A DNA stretch of 64,000 nt, from the NCBI RefSeq assembly GCF_016808095.1, contig NC_068973.1:1048501-1112500 (forward strand), written 5' to 3'. The notes beneath the pieces are model-generated. The model worked only from the letters and a program-made list of their open reading frames with translations, ran no database searches and was not told the origin of the DNA. Shown one piece after another: positions 25,000-37,312 of this stretch. The stretch's first letter is position 1; every line of letters starts with the position of its first letter. A program made the translations under genes and the position numbers. This DNA comes from Vigna angularis (taxonomy: Eukaryota > Streptophyta > Magnoliopsida > Fabales > Fabaceae).

Positions 25000-27360
25000 A
25001 CAAAGTTCAGAATCTTAACCATATTTTTGTTGTTGTTTTTGTTGAGAATGTAAGTATGAGTTGAAGTCTCGCATCACATTATCATATAAAAAAACGCATT
25101 AAGCAATGGGTTTAAGTTTTAAAATTGAAAAGTGATATCAAAATTGAACTCAAATTCCATTTATATAATCTCTCTAATTAATCTTTTCGAAAACAACCCA
25201 TCAATTATATCATAATCATGTTTATTATAGTTTTGTATATACTATAGTTAATTCCAACCAGCAATTATGTTAATATTTTATATTATTTTTAAATGATTAA
25301 ATAATATATTAAATTAAAAAGAATAGTTTATCGTAATTTTTCTTCCAAGTGAAAGTTTGATGTTTCCAGATTATGTCACCATGAAATCACAACCCTGACT
25401 GCTGTTCTGCTCATTCAATGGGGAGCCTTCAACATAAGTTGATGCAAGTAATGTTCCGGTTCTTGTCATTAACATAAGTTGATCCAAAAAAGTATTCTGA
25501 AGCCCATAAACAATAGTCCTTGTAGCTAGATAAATTAATCTTATCGTTAATAAATATAATGATAGGTGTTTCAATTTGTAAGATCGAGATCAACTTAATT
25601 CTTTATTTCGTTCATTCAATTTTTTTATACTAGTCATCCTTCAATCAAACGTAAAAGTTATTTGAATAAGATACTCCTATGCTAAGTCACTATATATTTT
25701 TAAATATATATTTATAGATTTTAAAATGAGTTTCGAATTAGTATCTACCTAATTATAGCTCAACTTATAATATAATCATGTTTTGGTTTAACATAATCGT
25801 CTTTAGTTCTAAACCATATTTAAAATGTGACTAATGAGGTCGCTTGATTCACGTTTTCTAACCGATCAGATTCTTGATATGTAAAATCGTCTAACTGTCT
25901 AAATGGTCATACTTATGATAAATAATAACTAATATATCATTAGTGTAACCAGTTTAGTATAAATAAGCAATAGAACCTTTATTATGGCACATTATGCATA
26001 TACCTAATTAGTAGTTACTAATTGTCAGTGTTCAGTGTCATTTCTTAGTTGATTAAAACTAATGCGTATATCTCATCATTTTCTTTGGTATGTCATATAT
26101 TAAGTTAGTTACCAACAATAAGTAATAATTTTTGAGAATTTCCTACTCAATCCTCTTATAAACGAAAAACGTTTCGAAAAGTAAAGAAATCATTTACTAA
26201 GATACATATAAAATATAGAACAAAATTCGAATCAAAAGAAAAAACAAGTTAAATTTAAAAGCAACATGCACATGTTAATGTTTATATGTTAAATAAACTC
26301 ATAAGAAAACAACTGAGCCAAAAACAATAAAGAGCTCTTTTATAGTTTTTAGTTTCTAGTTTTGTTTGATAGAAAATTATATTTTTAATGATCTGGTTTT
26401 CCTCCTTGACGGAAAGCTAAGTAGAATGACCAAATTAATGTTTCTCTTTTTTTTTATTATTATTGAACTTCATCAAAATAAAAAAAAACAAATATATTCG
26501 ATTTAGTGAACTGTACTTTCCCATTAATGTATTTCCTTAATCGATATCAAAGTCAACCTGAATATAATTTTCTTGTTTTCAATGAACTTTTTCAATTCCT
26601 TTTTAGGTTTATTTTCTTGTTTGAGTGGAGATCGGCCTGTTTTGAAATTACATATCATTTTTATATTTGAAGCATTATATCCTTCATTGATATGATTTAA
26701 TGGTATTGATAGAAATTAGATAACAAAAATGTTATACATTTGAGAAGTATACCGAAATGTCAATGTAAATAGTGATAAGTTTAAAGTCACTTTTTTAATA
26801 TATATAACACTTGCTGTGATAATATTTATATTAATAATTGATATATTTTTTTATCTAAACAATAAATAAATGTATTTTTATCTTTATATAAAAGATATTT
26901 CTAAAAATAAAATATTAAAAAAATTCAAATAAAAACTTACAAAAAAATTATTTAATAATGCTTCTCACGATTAACTTTATTACACACATTTTTTGTTGGT
27001 CATAATTAATTATATACAATATTTTTCATATATTTTTTTTTATGAATGTTAATTGTTAATAATAGCAAATTTTCTTGTTGTATCTATTTTTTTAAGTTCT
27101 ATTTCTCAAAAAGGTAATCACATTAATTGTTAAATCTTGTTTAATCTATGTATGTTTATTCTGTTTTCATTGTAGAGTTCTAAAAGAGGATCTCAGACAT
27201 TTTTCTCAATACAAATGGGGTGCCAAAAGTTATTGGTCCAACTGTTTCTTTAATCTAAAAACTTAGCCAATCAAAGGTTACCAAATATATAATAAATATA
27301 GTTCAAGTTCCAAGTCATCTCTTTAACTTTAAACCGACTCAACCATTAATTCTCACTTTC
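25000..27360. other. AT-rich intergenic sequence
   Basis: Mostly low-complexity AT-rich DNA. A 50-codon open stretch on the minus strand (about 25540-25375, containing LLASTYVEGSPLNEQNSSQG) is less AT-rich than its surroundings. I do not recognise it. Confidence 0.5.
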
Positions 27361-27364
27361 TTAA

Positions 27365-27753
27365 AGATAATGATACTTTAACAATATTTTAACATCATTT
27401 ACGTGTTATTCTCTGATTTATCCAAAACTACTCCATAATCAATAATAATAGGATAATGATACTTTGACAACATTTTTTTGACAACATTTTTTTGACAACA
27501 TTTTAACACTATCTACGTGTCATTCTGTAATTGGTTTATGTTGGTGTTTATGATTATTATTATTGATTGTGGAGTAATTTTGGACCAATCAGAGAATGAT
27601 ACGTAGATGATGTTAAAATGTTGTCAAAAAAATGTTGTCAAAGTATCATTATCTATAATAATAATCATAAACACCAACATGAACCAATCACAGAATGACA
27701 CGTAAATGACGTTAAAATCTTGTCAAATTTTTTTTGTCAAATACCATTATCCC
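27365..27753. mobile_element. MITE-like foldback cluster, four related arms in interleaved order
   Basis: Four related ~90-100 bp arms are present. Arms A (27365-27450) and B (27451-27568) are direct repeats beginning GATAATGATACTTT. Arms A' (27553-27654) and B' (27656-27753) are their reverse complements, ending ATCATTATC and ACCATTATCC. A pairs best with A' (both carry CTCCATAATCAATAATAAT or its complement), and B with B' (both carry TTGGTGTTTATGATTATTAT or its complement). No coding capacity. Target-site duplications are not clear. Confidence 0.75.
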
Positions 27754-27759
27754 TTTCTT

Positions 27760-29239
27760 AATTAACTTTTGTTGTTTATTATAAATAATCAAGCCAGATC
27801 ACCAAAAGAATCATATATTAACTTAAAATTAGATATACAATTCTGTATAAAATGTCATAATTAAGAAGTTTATATGTGAGACATGTGTAATTAACCTTAA
27901 CAACTAATCATTATACATCTAAGTGAGCATACGAAAGCAATTGATTTTGATTATTAGTGGTGAAATTAATGCGTATAAACACTTGATGCGACAGAGAGTA
28001 AGGTTTGAAGGAGACAATAACGCAGACATGGTAAAAAGGTATGGCATTCCAATATTCGTATTTTGAGTCAACAATATTCCTGTAGCTTTAAGGTACCTGA
28101 AGAGAGAGACCGAACAATGTGGATAATCTATGAGAAGGATATTCCATCCACCATGTTTTCCCATCATAGAGTTTTCAGTTTGTCTTACAAATAATTATCA
28201 TTTTGACTTAGCACAACAAAGCGAATTTCTGATATATCTTCTGACAAAATGTCAAACATGTGGACCCACACCCTCACTTGCCACATATTATTACCACAAG
28301 ATCCCACAAATCTCTTTAATGCTTCTTTTGGAACTTAATTAAAACTTTTTTTTTTGTCACGGGTTAATATTCTGAATATTGTTTTATAAAAGATAACCAA
28401 TAATTACAATAATAAAAAACTACTAAGTGCTGTCAATTGATTGAACCACTTGTTTAAATAATGGAGCTACATGTTCATCTTTTCTGTCTCCCTTGTGCTC
28501 CAATCTTTGTAACTGCTGTTCTAAAACTTGATGTGTTAAAATGGCTTTGTAGATTTTATATTAGAAAGAGATAAGATGAGTTTATAATGAATAAGTATAA
28601 AATTTATTTATAAGTCAATGTTTGAGTCATATTTTAAGATAGTGTCAGACACATTCAAAATTTAATTTAATAAAATTTATTGTTTATTTTGATTTATAAA
28701 ATCGTCTGTTATTAAATTATTTATTAATGTTTATTCTCATACTTTTATATATATGTCTTATTATTAATTAAAGATAAACTAAATTTACGATATATAAATG
28801 AATGTATATTTCAATTTACAAACTGCTTTTATAAAATTGAACTGTACTTAAAATATATTTCTTATAATCTTGAAGTCTAAAGGTAGATTCTCATGAGTTG
28901 GTATTTACTTCAAGGGATAGATACACCGATTTTCTCATAATGATTTTAACTTAATTAACCAATGTTTTCAAAGATGAATTTTGAATACAATAAAGAGAAA
29001 ATTTTATTTTATACATGAATTTACCCAGACGAAGAAAAATAGAACACTAGGTATAGGGTAGGTTTATTCTCTGCTTCACTTATGAGGTTATCACCATACA
29101 TGCATTCTACGCAGGCTTGCACATATATGGTATACCATGAACATACCCTTTACCTTTAAAACAGATGAACAGAAGAAGACAATCCAAAAAGCAATGAAGA
29201 AGCAAGTGGAGCATAGCAGCATCTATATCTATATATGTA

Positions 29240-29240
<1 letters not shown>
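27760..29240. other. Intergenic sequence
   Basis: AT-rich, with no supported gene. Short open frames around 27919-28342 lack family motifs on either strand. Confidence 0.5.

Positions 29241-29241
<1 letters not shown>

Positions 29242-29317
<76 letters not shown>
29242..29317. repeat. (TA)n microsatellite
   Basis: An AT dinucleotide run of about 76 bases. Tyr/Ile repeat frames across it on both strands are artefacts. Confidence 0.97.
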
Positions 29318-29319
<2 letters not shown>

Positions 29320-30120
29320 CAACAACAAGAAGAAGCAATATGGTGGTAGATAATATCTAACTATCTTTAAACTGGGGTAATGGTATAATGAGATAGGCCC
29401 CCATATATAATGTAATTGGTTACAGGTGAGATAGACATATCTCTCTTTACCAAATCCTGAAGCGATGATTCAATTGGAAGCTTAAACGTGCGCTCCTTGT
29501 CATTCATGGTGATGAGAAAACAGAAGATGTCGGTTGTTCGAATTTTTCAATACAATGACCAAGATTTTGGGACCGAATAGGTCACCACGTTCAGTACAAC
29601 TACATATTCAAAAACCATGAGGGATGTGACACTTGGATTCGTTATTATTCCTTCCTAACAACCACTCCATGCATACATCATAAATGTTAACATCACATTG
29701 CCCTAGGAAGGTATAAAATCCCATCTTAATATCGCACATTACAGATTAAAAGTTGCCAGAGATGCAAACTCTCGACAAGATTATTTTTCTGTGGGGTTCC
29801 TAACAGTTCAGGATGGTTCCCTCTGCATTTGGTGTAACTACATCGCACATGCATGGTTCCATTTAAGTGTGACAATCAGTAATAACAGTAATTAGTCTCT
29901 AATATTACACACACTAGTTAACACAACATTGCACAGAGGAAATATCGTGTTTCTGTGCTAAAAGATGTTAACTTGAAAGTGATGAAAATAAGTAAGAACT
30001 TTAGCATTATTTGCTCTTTGATTTGAACAGCTAAACCTAGCCACTGCCATACTCAGACACTGTGTTCTGGAATTCACTGTATATATGGTCTGCTTAGGGA
30101 GATGTATTTATTAGAAAAAA
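29320..30120. other. Intergenic sequence, moderate complexity
   Basis: More balanced base composition than the flanks, but stops occur in all frames. It may be an old gene or transposon relic; nothing was recognised. Confidence 0.4.
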
Positions 30121-30124
30121 ATTA

Positions 30125-30890
30125 TATCTATGAATTTAGACAGAATAATTCTGTATGCCGTCTGATTATATCTCACAACTTGGCTCTCCTTTATATGATA
30201 GCAGACTAGTTAACTGTTCCCACTTGCTGTCAACCCATCTTAGGGTTTTTCCTTTATCTTTATTTTTGTATAACTCAAGACATGATTAACGAAAAGGATA
30301 ACAATTTTACTAGAACAATTCATTTAAAGAAGAAATAATAAAAAAAAGGATCTTCTTATAATACATTTATCAATAACAATTAGAGACAGGATCAATGAGT
30401 TTCGGCTGAATAATTTTTTGCCTTTTTGATTATTTTATTATAATTTATAAATATAACCACAACTTGTTCTTTTTATTAACACTAGCTAACTGTTTCTTAC
30501 TTGTCACATTACCCCATGTTACGGCTTTTCATTTGTTTTTTTTCTCTCTTTAGAAAAACTCAACACATAATTAGCAAAAAGGACCATCTATAGAGGAAAC
30601 GTTTATCTAAAGAAGAATTAAAAAACGGTTTTTTCATTAATATATTTATAAATAAAAATCAAATACAGGATCAACGAATTCAGGCAGAATAATAACTTTA
30701 TCCTCTCTGATTATGGTCCCGATTTATAAACATCATCACAACTGTGTGATACCAGAATACAGCTAACTGTTCGTACTAATACTAGCTAATTGTTCTTACT
30801 TCTTGTCACATTACCTCGTGTTTTTTTTCTGTTTCTTGTTAAACTCGAAACACAACAGTAAAAGGTAACATTTATAGATACAAATATAGA
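30125..30890. repeat. Diverged tandem repeat, unit about 270 bp
   Basis: The order [CTAGCTAACTGTTC..CTTGTCA..TTTTTTCT..AAACTCAACACA..AGGATCAA.GA.TT..GGC.GAATAAT..GATTAT..TTTATAAA] occurs from about 30205 and again from about 30480. A partial third unit runs about 30770-30890, and a trailing part of an earlier unit lies at 30125-30200 (AATTTAGACAGAATAATT). Units are clearly related but well diverged. No coding frame. Confidence 0.65.
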
Positions 30891-30899
30891 TTAATGAAG

Positions 30900-32034
30900 G
30901 TGAGATGATTTATAAGGATTTTGAATTACATACGTTAGACAATGCACTGTGAAACTAAGAAAGCACTATCTGAATTGGGTGGTTAGGTGTGAGTAAAAGT
31001 GAAGTAGCAATCTAGAGAGTAATGATGCGATAGATCTAAGAAGAAGATACACAGTGTGAACCTGATAAGTTTAATTTTCCATAAAAGATCCTTGTAGGTA
31101 GTAGCTAGGAGGGGGGGTGAAACAAGCTATAGAACTCATAATTAAAGGGAATTGGTTCAGAAAACGGAGACAGGAATAGTTGAAAGGGTGCAGAGATTAA
31201 TTGTTTGTAATTGGTCGAAGTCAGAATGTTTGACAAGGTAAGGAGCACTTTTTGGGTGGCAATGGATAAACATTGAATTACAGAGAAGTTTGAGTGATGC
31301 TAAGTATGAAAGAGAGATAGTTAAAGGTCTAATAAAGAAGCGTTGTGATGGAGTTTGAAAGGTATAGGAAGCACTTTAATCCCACGCCTAATTTGAAGAG
31401 AATGAATTTGTCACGGTTCAACAATGTGGTCATAAAGAGTAAGAATAATGCATGCTTGACTAGCCATGCAGCTTAAAATAAGCACGACATGCTTCGGTTA
31501 TACTTATGTATCAAAAGCTCGACCACTCCACTAGTCACCGCCCACGTTCTATAATAATGCCTTCATTGGTGTAAAACCACCTGTCCCTGTCGTAGATTGA
31601 ATCCTAAGGAATATGTGTGTACGTGTAGGATGTGCATGGAAGAAGTTAAAGGGAAAAAAACATGTACAGAAATACGTACCAAGTAGTCGCTGGCAGCGTA
31701 AATGGTGGGAGCTAAGGGTGTACAATACGAATTACTAGGTGGGTGTAGTAACTTTTGTGGACAAGGTGCGTGCTGAAATGGTAAAGACGTTTCAGCAGTT
31801 CTGAGATTTTGGATCTATGTCAAAAATATCTTGGTGCCAACATGTGATAAAAGGCAATTTTTTGCTTACGATACAATCTAATTTCATTAGAGTCAGTTTT
31901 CTGATGTGAACCCAAGGCCCCAAAACCCTAATGCTGTTAGCTTCAGAGGCCCTACTCCTCATAGCTTACTGATATGACCTTATACTAACAAATTCTGCAA
32001 CCCCATTCTCCCAAAGTCTTCTCTTCTCTCAATA

Positions 32035-32035
<1 letters not shown>
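30900..32035. other. Noncoding stretch of higher sequence complexity
   Basis: Purine-rich and less AT-rich than the surrounding desert, especially 31100-31950, yet without a long frame in any phase. It could be transcribed noncoding DNA or a relic. No known RNA family was recognised. Confidence 0.4.

Positions 32036-32038
<3 letters not shown>

Positions 32039-32114
<76 letters not shown>
32039..32114. repeat. Compound (TA)n(CA)n microsatellite
   Basis: About 66 bases of AT repeat followed by a short ACACACAC run. Confidence 0.95.
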
Positions 32115-32493
32115 ACAGTGTAAGCAATCATTTGAGGTCTTAATTATATGTAGCAGTCTTAATTAGGTCAAGTTAGAGTGATAAATAAAATGTATTTTCG
32201 TGTATGAATATGTTGATCAGAAATCAAATCTACAGTTAAACAGACAACCTGGAAAACTGTAATTATGCTAATCTATGTATTTCGTACCGAAAAGTGTGAA
32301 AAACAAATGAGAAACAAGACTCGACTTTTTCTTAATCGATTTATCTTTTCACGTTTATCATTTCTCGGAGTACAAAAACACGTCCTGCGATATAAAAAAA
32401 TTCTGTTGGATGAAGAGACAAATGGGAGGAAAAATAATAATAGATGTGATGTGAGACATAAAAAGAAAAGGACTGGAAAAAAGAGAAAGGTGT

Positions 32494-32551
32494 AAAGTGA
32501 GTATAAATTTAGGTTATGAAGTGGAAAGTGAGTATAAATTTAGGTTATGAA
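32494..32551. repeat. 31-bp tandem duplication
   Basis: GTGAGTATAAATTTAGG with its flanks occurs twice in direct succession without mismatches in the shared core, so it is a recent slippage or duplication event. Confidence 0.9.
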
Positions 32552-32559
32552 CAGATCAC

Positions 32560-34160
32560 TACATGCATAGAGAAAAAAGAGGTTCACAGTATATACTTAA
32601 TATTTTTAACATTTTTTATTTATAAAAAGAATTTAAGAAATCTAATTGTTGAATTATATGATATTTTCTTAGTGACAATTATACTCAATTTTTTAATTCC
32701 TTAATTTCTATCTAAACTCTTGTTGGCATATTCTTTAGTTATTCTTTCATCCATTCTCTTTTATCTATCACAATTTTCTACAAAATTATATTTTTATCTG
32801 TCAGATTTCAAATTCAAGACATGGGTTACTAATTATATCCTTTTTGCATTCACTTTATAATTTTAATTATTGAATTAATTTGTTAAAAACCCTCTTACCT
32901 AAATTCACATTTATCAGTAAACTTGATTTCAAAGTAAATATTTATAACATGAAGTTATTGATATTCAAGAGTTTTTTTTTCATTGATAAGTAGTGTTATA
33001 GAAGAAAGTTAACATGGACTAACTTAGCACTTATTCTATGGACAGTAATATATAAGTATTAAACTTCTTGTTAAGCAAATGTGAAAGTACAAACTATTAC
33101 CACTTTTACTGTTTATAAATCTCATTTAAATTAATAAACAGTAATAATAGAGAACATTAAGAAAATCAAACACTTATCACATTCTTAACGTCTGTGCATG
33201 AGAAATGAAAAGGAATGAGAGAGGGAGTAGATGTGAAGAAAGCCAGATGTGTTATTTCCCAAAATCATATAATGGATTGTATCAGCATCGAAACACGTCA
33301 ACTGTGACCTCAGTAGAGCTATAATAGCAGTAGTCTGACTCACATGCACAATAAATAGCTTCTTTTTAAACGTGGAGATGAAATTTCTGGTAATACAACA
33401 TATATGCATTTCTTATGGGGTAGAGAAGGTGTCTATGCTTCTACATATATGGGAAATGACAAAATAGGAGCAGTAAAGAAAGAAGGTTTCTGGTATCACT
33501 TGATTAATGCATATACCGCACGGGTTAAATAAGCTCTTTATGCTTTTTTACTCTTCTATACGCAGTATATTCTACAGGATATATATATCACTTTATATTG
33601 AACTCTTATACTCTTAACTATAAAAAGTCATAGTTTAAATATAGATAAAACTCAACATGAGGTTTTGATTTTTAGTTAAGGTGACATAATCTCAATATAG
33701 CCGATTCCACACCAGTATATATATGATGGCTAAGATGATGTGGAATTTATGTGAAAATGGTCATCATGAAATTTCATAAATTTTTAAATTGTCTAATATT
33801 ACTTATAATAAAAACATAAGATGTTATGAAAGTAGATATAATATAGGATCCGTCTTTATGCAGAGTTTTTCTTGTTTGCGTGTTTCTCTATCTGCAAAAA
33901 CAGTACATTAAAATTTCACTTTAGTTTCTCTTTGATTTTGACTATCATGTGGAAGTCACAAGCAAGATTATAAGCTTTTTAGGACCTTCTTTTAAAGTAT
34001 AAACTTTTGAGGTAACATCTTAACATTTCTGTACAGAGATGTATAGTTGAAGGGTGTTGGCCTCTGAAATTATTTTCTATTGATGATGATAAGAATCATC
34101 AATAATGTAATATTGCTTTTTAAATTCTAAAGAATCAACCATGCTACATACCCCACCATC
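32560..34160. other. Intergenic sequence and distal promoter of the MATE gene
   Basis: AT-rich with no supported coding frame. The last few hundred bases should carry the upstream promoter of the transporter gene. Confidence 0.5.
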
Positions 34161-34169
34161 TCCAACCCT

Positions 34170-34177
34170 TATATAAA
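34170..34177 (+). promoter_or_regulatory. Probable TATA box of the MATE gene
   Basis: TATATAAA followed by GG lies about 200 bases upstream of the start codon, with a pyrimidine-rich leader (CTTCTCTCCCTC) downstream. Transcription would start near 34200-34205. Inferred from consensus and position. Confidence 0.6.
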
Positions 34178-34263
34178 GGTTTCTCAGCTTACTCCTCATT
34201 CTCACACCCAAGTTTCTTGTTCCCTCACTTCTCTCCCTCTTGTCCCCTTCACTTTGTACTTGG

Positions 34264-34605
34264 ATGAGTGTTTTCTTTGAGGAGAAAAAAGGCACCCGAT
34301 ATTTCATTAATACTGTTTCTCTTTATCATATACTACTGTCTCACACCACACAGAAACAAGAAAGAGAAAAAACCAAATGTCTAAGATGGTTGCGGAGGAG
34401 AAACCCCAAAAGACATACCCGACAACTGCTGAGGTACGAACGAGACCTCACATATATGTTTTCAGAAGCTTTCACTCTCTTCCATGATTTTCACTCCTTC
34501 ACTTGTATTGTTTCTCTGTCAGCATATCATAAAGCTTTTATTACAGTGCAATTAAGCATAGCTATAGAATGGCATTAATTTCCTTGTGTTATGTTTGGTA
34601 GGTAG
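34264..34605 (+). promoter_or_regulatory. Upstream ORF overlapping the MATE start codon
   Basis: An ATG at 34264, 113 bases before the main ATG, opens a different frame that runs through it. After splicing (34433 joined to 34602) the frame reads AGG then TAG at 34603-34605, giving about 57 codons. If transcription starts near 34200 this uORF lies in the mRNA and should lower main-frame translation. The effect is an inference. Confidence 0.5.
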
Positions 34606-36122
34606 TGGATGAGTTAAAGAGAATGGGGGACATAGGAGTTCCAATAGCAGCAATGAGCCTTGTCGGATACATCAAAAACATGGTGTTAGTTGTGTGCATG
34701 GGAAGGTTGGGAAGCCTTGAGTTAGCCGGTGGTGCTTTGGCCATAGGCTTCACCAACATAACTGGTTTCTCTGTCCTCTCAGGTTTAGCCATGGGAATGG
34801 AACCTCTTTGCACGCAAGCCTTTGGTTCAAGAAACTTGTGTTTGGTCTCTCTAACTTTACAAAGGACAATTTTCATGTTACTGGCAGCTTCACTGCCCAT
34901 TTGTTTCCTGTGGCTGAAGCTGGAGCCTCTGATGCTATGGCTTCAGCAGAACCCTGAGATAACCAAAGTCGCAAGCATCTATTGCCGCTTCTCCATCCCA
35001 GACCTCATTGCCAACAGCTTCCTTCACCCAATTCGAATCTATTTACGTAGCAAAGGGACAACATGGCCTCTACTGTGGTGCACCTTGCTGTCCATTCTCA
35101 TACACATCCCTGTCGTGACTTTTTTCACCTTCAAACTCCACCTTGGTGTACCCGGGATTGCTATGTCAGCTTTTGTTGCCAACTTCAACACCCTTTTCTT
35201 CCTCCTATCATACATGCTCTACATGCGCGTCTCAAAGGGGTCACTTTCCATGCCTTTATTAATATCTCGTCCCTTGTCATCACGACAACAAGACCAAAAC
35301 TTAACCAGTCTTATCAGTTCCACAACAGTAACAACAACAACAACCTCGTTAGGCAAAGAGTGGGGCACACTGATAAGGTTTTCAATTCAGAGTTGCTTAG
35401 GAGTGTGCTTGGAATGGTGGTGGTACGAGTTCATGACAATTCTAGCAGGCTACCTTTACAATCCGCGAGTAGCCTTAGCCACCGCTGGCATAGTAATTCA
35501 AACCACGTCTCTTATGTACACTTTACCAACAGCACTGAGTGCTTCAGTGTCAACAAGAGTGGGGAATGAACTCGGGGCGGGTCAACCCGAGAGGGCAAGG
35601 TTGTCAACAATTGTGGCAGTAGGAATGGCTCTTGCAAGTTCAATATTGGGTTTGTTATGGACCACATTAGGGAGAGAGAGATGGGGGAGGGTTTTCACCA
35701 GTGATAGTGAGGTGTTGGAACTTACCATGAGTGTTTTACCCATAATTGGGATTTGTGAGTTAGCAAACTGTCCTCAAACCACAAGCTGTGGAATCCTTAG
35801 GGGAAGTGCTAGGCCTGGTGTTGGGGCAGGGATAAATTTCTATTCATTTTACTTGGTGGGGGCACCAGTGGCTATAGTGATGGCATTTTTTTGGAGACTA
35901 GGGTTGGTGGGTCTTTGCTATGGGCTGTTGGCAGCACAGATAGCATGTGTGGTCTCTATTCTAGTTGTGGTATACAACACAGATTGGGAAAGGGAGTCCT
36001 TGAAGGCAAAAAGCTTGGTGGGAAAGACTTCATGTGACACAACGGAACATGGAGACCAAACACTAGTCAAATGTGAAGAAGGTCTTGTCTTTCTCAATGA
36101 GAAGAACAGATCCCTAAAGTGA
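34377..36122 (+). CDS. MATE efflux transporter, DETOXIFICATION (DTX) family
   Basis: MATE carriers export organic cations, alkaloids, phenolics or hormones in exchange for H+ or Na+ across plasma or organelle membranes. Two exons: 34377-34433 (MSKMVAEEKPQKTYPTTAE) and 34602-36122, with a 168-base intron bordered by GAG|GTACGA and TTTGGTAG|GTA. The product is 525 aa with about 12 hydrophobic spans in two MatE halves. Family motifs seen are VCMGRLGSLELAGGALAIGF, TGFSVLSGLAMGMEPLCTQA, SFLHPIRIYLRSKGTTWPL, SASVSTRVGNELGAGQPERA and NCPQTTSCGILRGSARPGVG. These place it in the plant DTX48-56 type clade; by memory it is closest to DTX54. The loop between the halves is Ser/Thr-rich. The N-terminal exon is short and hydrophilic. 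Length and motifs are complete. Substrate and membrane location cannot be inferred. Confidence 0.93.
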
Positions 36123-36129
36123 TGCTTCT

Positions 36130-36596
36130 TGCTACACCCAATTGCATCAGGGGAATATACAAGCCAGAATCATGACACCAGTGGAAGGACCAAATGTTAA
36201 GAATCTTGACTACACTCTATTACTTCTTTTTATTGTGATTATGCTTTTGTATATGTTTTTGCATAACCAATATATTTTCTTCTACTTTTCCCCCCTTGCC
36301 AAGCTATAGTTGGTGACGTTGCTGCAAATTGTAATAGTAGGGTTATCTGATTACTGATGATTAGTATAAGACATATTCATGTAATTTCAATTCTTCTTTC
36401 AATGGTATCTGTATCAGTAAACATAATCATCAAGTTACATTTTAAGCACAAGTTACCAGTGAAGAAAATTATGTAACCTCTGTTCATTTTTATAATTCAA
36501 AATGGTCTGATATTTTGACACAGATTAATCTTCTATTCCATAATATGATCCATGTGAAACCACAAGAGAAATTAATGGAATAAGCTTTCACAAACC

Positions 36597-36642
<46 letters not shown>

Positions 36643-37310
36643 ATACATTGAATGAACAGTTCTCATGGAAATTCTTTAGCTAATAACGCGTAAAAATTCT
36701 TGAGTAAAAGAAAAAGCAGTGAGAAAAGCAGGATTTTGATAGTAGAAGACTGAATATGATAAAACTTAAGATAGTGTACGTAATTGGTGCATATGCATAC
36801 AAGTGTTGGGAGAAAAGTAAATTTGGACCTCGTTGAAAACGAGTAGGATATGCATGAGTTGTTTGGGGTGGATGCCCTATTCTGTGAAGGTTTAAGCATG
36901 TGCTTGCATGTGTTATAGCTAGGAGGAAGTATGCATGTGCAGGGACACATGGCAAGAGGAATATTAGGGTACTTTGGTTTCTTATGAAACGAAAAATCAT
37001 TTTCCTATGTCATTTCTTTGTACTTTTGTGAGATTTTATATTTAGTGTTGTTTTGTGGAAAACCTTAACTTACAGATAATTCAATCTGTGTCATGTATGT
37101 CTGTCAATCACAAATACATGCATAAATATATTTTTCATGTTTTTAAGAACTCTGTACATTTTTCTGGTATCTGTGCATTATATAGCTCCTAAGTCCCAAA
37201 TTCTAAGTTAGAGAGAATGATTTTTTTTTATCAGAAGGTGAAAGAATAATGAGTTTATAATTAATATCGAGGAAAAAAGTGGAACAATTAGTGTGAATTT
37301 GAACAGGAGT
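36130..37310. other. MATE 3' region and intergenic sequence
   Basis: Contains the 3' untranslated region of the transporter gene and a 40-base (TA)n run at 36601-36640. No gene is seen. Confidence 0.55.
36601..36640. repeat. (TA)n microsatellite
   Basis: An uninterrupted AT run of about 40 bases. Confidence 0.95.
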
Positions 37311-37312
37311 AA

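Noticed and set aside
29190..29235. Possible miR172-like string (GCAGCATCTATATC)
   Set aside because: Does not match the miR172 core, and the downstream (TA)n gives no specific foldback.
29107..29349. Open frames of Tyr/Ile repeats on both strands (also at 49361-49662 and 52557-52918)
   Set aside because: They are translations of (TA)n microsatellites, not genes.
35063..35569. 168-codon open frame in another phase of the MATE gene
   Set aside because: Shadow frame over a well-supported transporter exon.
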